A stretch of 64,000 nt of DNA, from assembly GCF_964019385.1 (NCBI RefSeq), contig NC_088649.1, forward strand, positions 16,340,347-16,404,346, in the 5' to 3' direction. Each line of letters opens with the position of its first letter. Position 1 is the first letter of the stretch. This DNA is from Sycon ciliatum (lineage: Eukaryota; Porifera; Calcarea; Leucosolenida; Sycettidae). Below the pieces are notes generated by a model that was not told where the DNA came from, did not search any database, and saw only the letters and a program-made list of their open reading frames with translations. Positions 54,641 through 64,000 of the stretch are shown piece by piece. The translations under genes and the position numbers were made by a program.

Positions 54641-55270
54641 GATTTCACTCAAAATTTGCAAGTAGGTTTCCTTTTGGGTCTACAACAATCATGCAAAAGG
54701 GCTCGTAACACCTTGGCTAAAATGGGCCAAAAATACGACTGAATATTGGGTCCAAAACGAGCGCTGGTACAGCGTACGCAATGGAGCTAAGAACAAACCA
54801 CCACCATGCCAACATTACCTCACCTGAGCAGTCTTCACATCACCACCACATAGAGCCATGGCTACATCCAGGAAAGCAATGGCCATCATCTCCAAATATC
54901 ACTAAATTGCATCGCTAGAATAGCCAAATGTCAAGGGCCATAGCGGGAGCCATTTACGCGGTCTATTTTTCTGAACCATGCACTGCAGGATAGTGGACTA
55001 ACTCCACTACCACCCAGGACATGTCTCGTAAAAAAAGGGTTCCAGATTTTCTGGAAATAAACAAATTCAAAGATTTTCACTTCACCACATTGCAACATTG
55101 CCAATTTCATACCCGACGACGGAAAGAGCCTTCTCAAGCTCAAACACCAGGCACTGCTCCAGACACCAGCACGCCAAACATTGCAGCGTGCTCACCTCTA
55201 CCGAGTCTGACAAGAAAATTCGAAATGACAACCCTTGTCACTCCAAACAACAACCATTTCCTTCCCTGAA
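54640..55270 (+). repeat. Diverged single copy of the 51-53 kb repeat family
   Basis: Follows arm 1 in order: SDFTQNLQ-like start, then FLEINKFKDFHFTTL and the SLTRK ... LVTPNNN-like end, at clearly lower identity than the two arms. Confidence 0.65.
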
Positions 55271-55626
55271 CAACTTGAATTTCACTAGCAGCAAAGCTCT
55301 GCAGAAGTGCAAACATATTGAACAAATCTCGATTTGTGCGATCCAAGCACGATATTTTTGCGTCCTGAAACTGGCCTTGTGCCGACCACCGCGTGACATA
55401 GCAGATCGACGGATTTGATCGATTTGATCGACAATCAAGACCAGAATCAAAATCTAGATGATCAGGTTGATCAGCAACATGATATTTTGCTATGCTACTA
55501 CTGTGATGTATGATGGAATGCTGCTTGAGTGAAACCATGAAGAGGCACGATGCCCTGCACTTCATGATTTGGGATCTAGCTGCAACCTGTTTTCCAGGAA
55601 TATCATTTGAAATTTCGACCACGTAG

Positions 55627-56075
55627 CATACTGACCAACCACCAAAATCTCAATCCCTGACAATACATGCAGAATCCCTGGATTTTTCGCAAAATCCCTG
55701 GATGGCACAAAAACAAGTGAAAAGGGCTTTTCCCGCCAAAAAAATTTCAACTCTGCAGATCTGCGTACGGCACAGTTCAACCCTGCACTGCAGTTCGATC
55801 AGTCGGCGCGTCGGCGCCCAACTATAGCGCCTGTCAGTGCAGATCTTGTGGTCAGGTCTTGAAAGTGCCGTTTACAGTACGAAGTGCAAGTGCGCACCGT
55901 ACATATTTTTGAAAAAACCGGGACATTCAAACCAAATCCATGGAGTTTTCAGGAAAATCCTGTATCAGACGAAACTGTGACTTGTCCGGGATTTTCCTTG
56001 AAATCCCCAGGACCCCGGGAGTAGTGTTGATTTCCCGGGATTTTCCCAGGAAAACCGGGAGGGTTGGCCAGTATG
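55627..56075. mobile_element. MITE with CATACTGRCCAACC termini
   Basis: Ends CATACTGACCAACC and, inverted, CATACTGGCCAACC. The interior repeats short words such as AATCCCTGGATTTT and, in the right half, CCGGGATTTTCC. No coding capacity seen; superfamily not determined. Confidence 0.55.
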
Positions 56076-57292
56076 ACAGGTATGACAGGTTCGAGCACTT
56101 GCTTTTCGGGTGCACCCCGGAGAGATCGACTTGTTGGGTACGGAAATGCATCCACGGCTATTTCGTGTATCTGGTAAGTAGGTCGTGTGTTTGGTGCATT
56201 TTTTTAGGATGCCAACAGAAATTTTGTGTTTCACGCATGGATGACATCTGTTGCCGGAGCGACATAGCTCGACAAAGAGAATAAAGTTGATTCCTATCGA
56301 CATAATGTCTCTATTCCCACCTGATCTATATTCCTGTAACCAGATAACGTGATGAGCTCACTGATTAGAGTGTCGACCTTCTTGAGACAAATGGTTGCTC
56401 GACAAGAAAATTACAACAAGCAGACGTACGCTCGCTCCTCACCGAACCTGAGGAAAACCCGTACCTTGCTGCATGCTGCGAACTCCGGCAACTCGGGTAA
56501 ATGTATGCAAACATCGTGTTGCTGATCAGCCTTCATCGTCCAGATTTTAATTCTGATCTTGATTGTCGATCAACTCGATCAAATCCGTCGATCTGTTCCA
56601 GAGTGCAGATCCTGCGACTTACGGCCGAGAAACGCCAGAGCAAGTGGAGGATGGCCCGGCTGAGTGCTTTCGATTTCACACTTGGATTGATTCATAAATC
56701 CATTCGCATGCATTCAAGTCGTTCGATTTCCATGTCGTGAGCCCTGGAATCGATTCGGAATCAATTCCACGGATCCACATGGGGTGATGTGAAAAAAAGA
56801 AAGAAAAGAAGCCACGTGTTGAAAAAGTCATGACGGTACTAAAATGGTCCGCCACATGCACATGCACACAACTCCATCAAACCTCTTCCAGCAACAAAAT
56901 AGGGGAAAGGCAAAATAAAGGAGGGAGAAGAAAATCCTGGCAAAAAATTGTTCATAGAATAACTAGGCACAGTTGCTTCAGCACAATTTGTTACTCTTGG
57001 CACTGCTGTGCTCCAGTAACAAACAAGGAACATCATAAACGGAGCGATATCGCACCGAGCAGGGAACAGCATTTCTTCTGTCTCGTCATCATCAAACACC
57101 GTCGAGATCGGGAATGCCACATCATTGTCCATTTTTCAGGCAACACTTAGCATCAAATTAAACATGGAATATTCTACATGCGAAAGTGACTACATCATGT
57201 ACAAGTACATGTGAAAGAAAAGCGATGAGGAGAAAGTCAGTATCAAACAGCAGTTTTTTCGTGAAATCTACGACTTATGGCCCTTTTCCTGA
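56076..57292. other. Unannotated
   Basis: Short frames only; no recognised feature. Confidence 0.3.
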
Positions 57293-57345
57293 AATTTTTT
57301 GGCAGTGTCAATATATTGACACTATATATTGACACTGCCAAAAAA
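57293..57345. repeat. Perfect hairpin, about 22-bp arms
   Basis: TTTTTTGGCAGTGTCAATAT and its reverse complement enclose a 7-base loop (TGACACT), which is itself close to the arm sequence. Confidence 0.8.
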
Positions 57346-57373
57346 AAGTCTGTACACATTACCAGACAGATAT

Positions 57374-57848
57374 AATTATCCATATAAAAATCGCTCTGTG
57401 AGCGGTTCTGAAAAACCTTTACTGGTACTGCCCCGTCGTAAAAGTAAGAAATTAGAACTGGCCCATTGTCCCCCCAAATGCGAACTGATCCACCTAAATC
57501 GCGAATGACGGGACCCGAACGCACCAGTAGCACGAGGTCGGGAGGGCACAGGATCACAGGGTAACACTAGTAGTAGTAGAATTTATTATTTTGATAGGGA
57601 AGCCTACCGCTAGTACAGTACATATGTACATGGCCTATGCCTATGGTCCGGACCAACGTCCCCATCTGCATCCACAGGTAGGAACCTCGTGCTACTGGTG
57701 CGTTCGGGTCCCGTCATTCGCGATTTAGGTGGATCAGTTCGCATTTGGGGGGACAATGGGCCAGTTCTAATTTCTTACTTTTACGACGGGGCAGTACCAG
57801 TAAAGGTTTTTCAGAACCGCTCACAGAGCGATTTTTATATGGATAATT
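57374..57848. repeat. Inverted repeat with 164-bp perfect arms
   Basis: Arms 57374-57537 and 57685-57848 appear identical on opposite strands, around a 147-bp spacer. Both read the same short frame (RSGPVIRDLGGSVRIWGDNG), which has no known domain. Confidence 0.85.
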
Positions 57849-59020
57849 TCAGCTCTTTTTCCGTTCCCTCCCCACCCCAACCCCGAAGGTAAACATGATG
57901 ACCACGCGCGCGATGTACTGTATGTAGCCATGCGACTGCAATAACACACTGATACATACCAGCCCTCCCCGCCTCGCTACCCCGCACACAGATACACAAA
58001 CATGTGTATGCACACGGCACACACACGTGGCCACGCACACATACGCACATGCACACGACACAAACAGGAAATTCTTCATGTATAATGCCATGCAAAGCAG
58101 TGGCCACCGTACTTGAGGAAGTCAGTTGTGAAACAAAAATAATTCAACTACAGCGTGTAGACAAGCTGACGGCCAAAGCACAACATAGCAAACATGACAT
58201 TTGCCCAAGGATTGCAGTTTGCAGACCATGCCATGGAAGCAGCGAATACAGAATGTAATATCATACAAAGTGACAAGCAAGGACGTGGCCATCATACACC
58301 AGAAACTTGCAGAAAGTCACATATCCAACAGATAGAGAAGTGAACAGCAATCTGATACAGCCCACACAGGACAAAGCGGACCTGAAACTCGTCCCAGGAT
58401 CGCAAGTGGCAAACCCTTTTCAATGCATAACATGCAGGTGTACGTTAGACGCATGAACATCTGACCGTGTCGCCAGCATACAATGTTATCACATGTTTAC
58501 CCCACAAGTTACACACATGCACAGTAGAAGCACAATGAAAGCAATGGAAAAGTACGATGTGGTTGCTGAAGCATCTTCACACTTCAAATTCAGACTTCAA
58601 TGTGGTCGTCACGGGATGATATACCTGCAAGATACAAGTGATGAAGAAAGAAAGCAGAAGGTCGTGAGGTAGGCTATGAGACACCACAAACGGTTCACCT
58701 ACATGTCTGTTCAGGGCTAGTGCACTCACACGGAGAATTGTCATAATCGAGCATTTCTCAAACTGAGAAGTGCAATGAAATCCACTTGCATGCACAGGAG
58801 CAATTTTGCAATATTATGATGCGCAATTCGACACGATCTGCGATGCTGTGTGCGATGTGCCCCTGCTGTCATGATAGTGACAGTCACCGCTGTATGTTTT
58901 GTCAACGTCGCCCATGCACTCTTCTGTCAAGTCCAAAGTGCTCACATACTTGGCAATGTTTTTGCAGTGATTAATTTTTATCCTAGTTATGTCACGGGTA
59001 GCTTTAATGAAGTACCCGCA
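57849..59020. other. Unannotated, with CA-rich patch
   Basis: A CA-rich patch at about 58000-58065; otherwise no feature recognised. Confidence 0.3.
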
Positions 59021-59049
59021 GGCCGTGTCGATCTGCACATCGTCCACTC

Positions 59050-59653
59050 TCTCATGTACTTGGCCTGCTTTGTCTGTGTATCCATTTCATGTGCGATCCA
59101 CAAAATCGACTAGACAGTGGGTGCAATACGCTCTCTACCTGAAGACGTTCTTCTGGCGACATCTCGCCATGTACTTGGCCTGGCCTGGCTTTGTCTGTGT
59201 ATCCATTTCATGTTCGATCAACAAAATCTCAATGCACTACAGAGACTAGACAATGGGTGCAATACGCTCTCTATCTGAAGACGTGAACCATTAAATTTCT
59301 TGGAAAAGTTATACGTACACCTGAAACGTAATGAAGTACAGGAATAGAGAGAGTGACTACAATACGCTCTCGACCTGATAATAGTGATAACGTGAGTACA
59401 AGACACTCTCCACCTGATAACGTGTTAGAAGGTAACATGTCTACAGTCCCACCGTACCCTTCCGACACGACTGTAGACCATTAATTTTTTTTGAGAAGTT
59501 ATACGTACACCTTAAACGTAATGAAGTACAGGAATAGAGAGAGTGACTACAATACGCTCTCGACCTGATAACGTGAGTACAAGACACTCTCCACCTGATA
59601 ACGTGTTACAGTAGTAGAAGGTAACAGGTCTACAGTCCCACCGTACCCTTCAT
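59050..59653. repeat. Tandem duplications
   Basis: Two copies of a block containing CATGTACTTGGCCTG and TTTGTCTGTGTATCC (59052 and 59168), then two copies of a unit of about 180-190 bp (59284-59473 and 59476-59653) sharing AAGTTATACGTACACC and GAAGTACAGGAATAGAGAGA. Confidence 0.8.
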
Positions 59654-59699
59654 CATTCCTCATTCACCATCGCGCGATACCCTGGCACACACTGGCAAC

Positions 59700-60720
59700 A
59701 TATCAATGGGGTGCCTTACCGTCGTCTAGAGGAGACGTCTTCGCAGCAATATTTTCCCTCCTGCGCATTCAGTCGCCGACGCGACAGCGTTCACGGGGAC
59801 GTTCCAGTTGCGGAAGACATTCGATTCATCGGGCCAATTCAGAAACAGGGCCGTGGACACACAGGGGGCAGAGGAGAGACATTGTTAGTGGACAAGAAAT
59901 ATGCAGTGGCAAGTGGCGAGTGCCGCATGGATGTCAAGTTGTCATGCACAATTCAGCTATTACTTACGGTCCAGCTAGTCCTGCCATTGCTCGCTCGTCC
60001 TGGTTCCTCCTCGTTCGTCTTCCTGCACGTCTGCACTTCTCCTTCCCCACCGTTGGCTTTGCGGTACGAGGGTGCCGGAAGGAATTCGCATCATGTATCC
60101 ATGTACATGAAGTCCCACCATGACTCTCCATGTACATGTCCACGGCCACGTCAGCAGTTTGTATAGTACCGGAAGGAGTTCCCACGATGTCTCCAAAGGC
60201 CTAGAGCGGACGTCTTTGCAGCAATTCTTTTCGCCCTGCGCATTCGGTTCGCCGACGATGTCTCCAAAGGCAAAGGCCTAGAGCCTAGTAGAGGGGACGT
60301 CTTTGCAGCAATTCTTTTCACCCTAGTACCCTAGCACATTCACTCCGCCGACACGACAGCGTTTACGGGGCCGTTCCAGGTGCAAAAGGTCCACGTCAGC
60401 TAGTTCTCAACTATTTCGCGTACGGGATAGTCGCCGCGACAGCGTTTAAGGGGTCGTTCCAGGTGCAAAAGGTATCCATCAATGGCACTTTGCAGTATGG
60501 GGTACGGAAAAGGGGCCTCCTCGTTCGACTTCGTCGACTTCTGCAGTTCTCCTTCCCGTCAGGGGTACCGAAAGGGGCCTCCTCGCAGTTGTCCTTGCCG
60601 TCAGGTCCACGTCATGCAGTTCTCAACTATTTCGCGTACGCGATAGTCGTCTTTGTCGTACGCGACATCGGCGTTTACCGAGTGGCATTGGCACAAAGCA
60701 GACCGTTGACGGGGTCACGT
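59700..60720. repeat. Degenerate local repeats
   Basis: Blocks such as GGACGTCTTTGCAGCAATTC, CGCCGACRCGACAGCGTT and GTTCCAGGTGCAAAAGGT recur two or three times. Overlapping frames of up to 161 codons are probably by-products. Confidence 0.55.
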
Positions 60721-60840
60721 GTCAAAAAAGTATCAACAACGTGTCGACTACGTGTCGACCACGTGTATAGCGGTACACTCAGCGGTACACTAATTCTCGT
60801 GCCATTCTCGTGTCACAAAACTGGAACATCGAGTACCAGT

Positions 60841-60872
60841 ATGGAAAGGCTTCAGACAGGAAGCCTTTCCAA
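60841..60872. repeat. Short hairpin
   Basis: TGGAAAGGCTTC/GAAGCCTTTCCA with the loop AGACAG. Confidence 0.75.
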
Positions 60873-61264
60873 TGTACACACTGGGCTTGCATGCTTTTTC
60901 ATGTACAACATACAACTAGTTCATAATTACAAAGCATGTTCCATATAAGGATTATAAGCATTCATCCATATTGGAATTCAAGCCCACATTATTACACATA
61001 TGTCATAACAGAATTGCAGCACTTCCAAATTAGGAACTCCCAATGCTCTTGGGGCCCCTAGCATTTTGGCGGCCTACTTGTATCTATGTATAATTTAGTG
61101 CCACTCTCGCCTGCATAAATTCTGTTGTGTTTTTACATTTCTCTTCACTCCGATGAGCTGCCTTAGACAGCGAAACTGGTCAGTCCTTTAAAAAGATTTG
61201 TAAAACCGAAAATATGTGTTCTGTGAAACAACTTCTGTCGGGGATGTTTCCCTCTTCAGTAAAT

Positions 61265-61400
61265 TAATGATTGTTGTTTGGAGTGACAAGGGTTGTCGGT
61301 TCAAATTTCTTTTCAGACTCGGTGGAGGTGACCACGCTGCAGTGTTTGGCGTGCTGGCGTCTGGAGCGGTGCCTGGTGTTGGAGCTTGAGGCGGCGCTTT
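61265..61400 (-). repeat. Fragment of the 51-55 kb repeat family
   Basis: Reverse complement of about 55120-55255 (shared TTGTTTGGAGTGACAAGGGT and the GTGCTGGCGTCTGGAGC block). Confidence 0.65.
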
Positions 61401-61421
61401 CCGTCGTCCTCACCGATTTGA

Positions 61422-61919
61422 ATGAGTTCGGGTCAGTTCGCCCGACTGGTTTGCTATGGAGCGAGTATTAAATACTGTAAGTCGGTGAGTGGCAACATGT
61501 ATAGACTAGAATCATTCGGTTCCGAACGCCAATATCTGTACTCCGCCGGGCGTTTTCCAAAAGCGGCCAGAAAGATTTTCTTCATTTCTTCAAGAAGTAC
61601 TGCCAGCTATATGGTTCATGCAATAAACATTAGCTATTCGGTATTGAATCAATGTGAAGGAACTACAGTCCGTTTCAAAAAGATGTGCAATCCTGGCGAT
61701 CGCCCGCGGAGTTTGCCGTCTTACCGTATGAGCACTCGAGAGCTGCCTGGAAAAACTCACTGTGAACTGGAAGAAATATTCCGTGCGAAAGCAGGAAGAA
61801 TGACAACTCACTCACGTCGATACAGTCATGCACGTCTCGTTTACAACAAACGAGTTCTTCCTCGTATCGATAATGGAGTCAGAGAGAACTTGTCGAAACG
61901 AAAGTGTTGTAAATGTTGA
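61422..61919 (+). CDS. Hypothetical 165-residue basic protein or terminal exon
   Basis: The longest non-repeat frame in the right part of the window. The second half is basic with scattered cysteines, ending LSKRKCCKC, and an AATAAA-rich stretch (AATAATAAAAAATAAAATAA) lies about 60 bp after the stop. I recognise no domain. It could be the last exon of a gene, but its 5' end overlaps a repeat fragment, so it may be fortuitous. Confidence 0.25.
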   Translation: MSSGQFARLVCYGASIKYCKSVSGNMYRLESFGSERQYLYSAGRFPKAARKIFFISSRSTASYMVHAINISYSVLNQCEGTTVRFKKMCNPGDRPRSLPSYRMSTRELPGKTHCELEEIFRAKAGRMTTHSRRYSHARLVYNKRVLPRIDNGVRENLSKRKCCKC

Positions 61920-62181
61920 CGAGCGGTATGGGTCCCACTTCGTTTTGCGATCAAATAGTTTCTTTGAGCTGCGATGCAATTTTAATAATAAAAAATAAAA
62001 TAAAATTATTTTATTTTATTTTTATTTATTTCACCTTACCGTGGCCAGAGAATATAGGCCAATATGGAGGGAGGGGGCAGTAGCCAGCCATGGCAGTAAA
62101 CAAAAACAAAGCAGAAAAATAAATATTACACATTACTGGAGGCAAAGAGAAACAAACCTCGATAAAGAATTAGCAGTTAAT

Positions 62182-62608
62182 GTACTTTCCGGGGTATAAG
62201 CCGCACTTTTTTTCGCTAAAAATCGGACCAAAATCACCCCTGCGGCTTATACACCGAATATGCTTGCGCGAATGAATGCTAAGCATACATCAGTATGCAT
62301 GCTGACGTCACGTTACATGTCATTCGACCCTGTATTGCTATCCCAGCACTTTTACTAGTTCTAGTCACGGCGCGGGCTACACCATACGGTACGCGTATAC
62401 GGGGACTCTATTTTGCGTACTGCAAGTGCCGGTTTCCACACATCCATACATAATAAATTTGTAGAAAGGCCATTTGTCAATGAGTGTGAAAATCTTGGTT
62501 TGTGGGTGCGACTTATACTCCGAATACCAACTTTTAGTCAATATTTTGCCTCAAAAAGGGGGGGGGTGCGGCTTATACCCCGGTGCGGCTTATACCCCGG
62601 AAAATACG
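62182..62608. mobile_element. MITE with TTCCGGGGTATAAGCCGCAC termini
   Basis: The inverted ends share TTCCGGGGTATAAGCCGCAC, and the right half has tandem TGCGGCTTATACCCCGG blocks. Ends of this TATAAGCCGC type are widespread among animal MITEs. It is directly followed by the next element. Confidence 0.7.
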
Positions 62609-62617
62609 GCATTAGGG

Positions 62618-62951
62618 AGGTTCTGCTCTACGTTTCGGGAACGCGACGCAAAGAATCACGCGAAGTCTCTTCGCGTTCCCGTAACGTAAAGAAATCCTGT
62701 TCTGCTCTACTCTTCACGTAGAGAAGTCACGTGGAATGAGTACTGGGAATTTCCCCTTCCATGTTTGGCAGTTTTCTGCATCAGTTGATCGATACCCAGC
62801 CAATCCGTACGCATTTTCTTTGCGTGTGCCACAACGTAGAGAACGTCATCTCCGCGTAGAAATCTGGACCCAAAACATACGAAGCAATAGACTCTTACCC
62901 AGATACCTGCTCTCTACGTGATTTCTCTATGTTTCATGTATAGCAGAACCT
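62618..62951. mobile_element. MITE with AGGTTCTGCT termini, second member
   Basis: Inverted ends AGGTTCTGCT(C/A)TAC, shared with 11109-11395. The interior is rich in the CTACGT and TTCGCG words of the ends. No coding capacity. Confidence 0.6.
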
Positions 62952-62956
62952 CTCTA

Positions 62957-64000
62957 TTAGAACACGACCTTCATATTGGCCTTAAAATCATTTAGGGTAC
63001 AAGACGATTTTACTGATAGAGGCAGGGCCAGCCAGAGAGAATAGGCAGCAAAAAACGGAGATCTGGTATAAGCTGATGTTCGGGCTTTAGGTAAAGTGCA
63101 GGGATTGCGCGTAGAACGAGTGGGAAGAAACCAGTTATATTTACGCAAGTGTGGCGGGGCTTTGTCAAGACGAATAGAATGAACAACAATACACAGTTTT
63201 CGATCCGCTTGACTAGAGATAGGGAAGGTTTGCGGAAAAGGACTTTCAGCATCCTCTTATTGTGGACTTCCAGGGTACTCATTAACGATTTACTTAGTAG
63301 GGATGACCAGGTGGTTGAGCAATAGAAAAAATGGGGAGAATATAGCAATGATAAAAAAGGCAAATGCATTCAAGCGGTAGGTGGGAGCAATGAGACACGA
63401 GATAGCCAACAGCTTTACTGACTTTGCTACAGATATAGTCGACATGTCTACTAAACGATAAGTCTGACTCAATGACCAAACCAAGATGCTTAAGTTGCTT
63501 TACCACTGTGAGGTCTGTTAGGGAGCCGGGAAGAGTAAATGCATAGGTTGTCTCCGAGTTCGGCAGGAATAATATCTCAGTCTTGGCGATATTAGGTCTA
63601 AATCTCCAGGTAGTCATCCACAGATGGACTTCGTTGATGCCGCCCTGGAGACTGTCTCGCAGCCTCTCTAGACACTCATTGAACCGGAGCAGTGCAGTAT
63701 CGTCAGCAAATAAGGACACACCTTCAACATGACTGGGAAGTTCAATAATATACACTAGGAAAAGGAGGGGCCCTAGGATGGATCCCTGCGGCACTCCGGA
63801 CAGAACAGGTGAGGCATCTGAGAGAAGTCCACCTACAAAGACAACTTGCGTTCTGTCGGATAGGTAGTCTGTAATCCACTCTAGCACTGCGCCACACACA
63901 CCGAAAACTTTGGGAAGTTTAGCAAGTAATGCACAGTGCCACACGGTGTCGAAAGCTTTCTCGAGGTCGAAAAAGCACATGGCAACTTTCCGCCCCATAT
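62957..64000 (-). pseudogene. CR1/Jockey-type LINE RT, cut by the window edge
   Basis: Read on the minus strand from the edge: CFFDLEKAFDTVWHCALLAK, GVPQGSILGPLLFLVYII, SLFADDTALLRF (catalytic pair) and KHLGLVIESDLSFSRHVDYI lie in one frame (to 63294). The frame then shifts at about 63340 (SLLSKSLMSTLEVHNKRMLK) and again near 63140 (RSTRNPCTLPKARTSAYTRS), ending at 62957. It is a different LINE from the copies at 17-32 kb. The two shifts suggest it is inactive, and the 5' part is outside the window. Confidence 0.88.

Overview
The window reads as repeat-rich nuclear DNA of an invertebrate animal. The support is spliced EGF-type exons with canonical GT/AG sites and phase 1-1 introns, metazoan-type BEL/Pao, Penelope, Jockey-superfamily and R4-type retroelements, many miniature inverted-repeat transposons, long microsatellites, and no bacterial-style gene packing. 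I cannot name the species; a marine invertebrate such as a sponge or cnidarian fits best, but that is inference.

Layout. 0-14.5 kb: traces of a minus-strand host gene for a secreted or surface EGF protein (exons near 14.4, 6.6 and 0.9 kb, possibly 7.9 kb). Its presumed introns hold a pogo-like TIR element (1.2-2.0 kb), a decayed BEL/Pao pol (2.1-3.95 kb), a plus-strand two-exon Myb/SANT-like gene (4.3-5.2 kb) and a TIR element at 11.1 kb. 14.6-17.5 kb: a foldback element carrying an apparently complete hammerhead ribozyme, a composite CA/CATA microsatellite and a 126-bp hairpin element. 17.5-25.3 kb: a head-to-tail chain of four Jockey-superfamily LINE pieces joined by (CAA)n tracts, with one intact two-ORF copy (ORF1 20558-21865, ORF2 21960-24875). 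27-32 kb: two more LINE fragments. 32.5-35.5 kb: a broken Penelope-like element with two hammerhead motifs, split by a 1-kb TA-flanked transposon whose empty site survives nearby. 36.9-38 kb: three tRNA-like genes in repeated units. 38.3-42.5 kb: an R4/Dong-type LINE with an intact 1286-codon ORF, starting at a (TAA)n tract. 42.7-51.1 kb: a second copy of the 1-kb transposon and three further Penelope-like elements, one joined to a partial inverted copy of itself. 51.3-53.6 kb: a 2.2-kb inverted repeat. 54-62 kb: mostly degraded repeats and small inverted-repeat elements, plus one 165-codon ORF of unknown nature. 63-64 kb: a degraded LINE running off the edge.

The window is therefore mainly a record of mobile elements inserting into each other and into simple repeats. 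The clearest signals of biological interest are the hammerhead ribozyme motifs, the (CAA)n-linked LINE chain and the (TAA)n-abutting R4-type LINE. No cellular pathway or gene cluster can be reconstructed. All calls come from reading the sequence; no database search was run.
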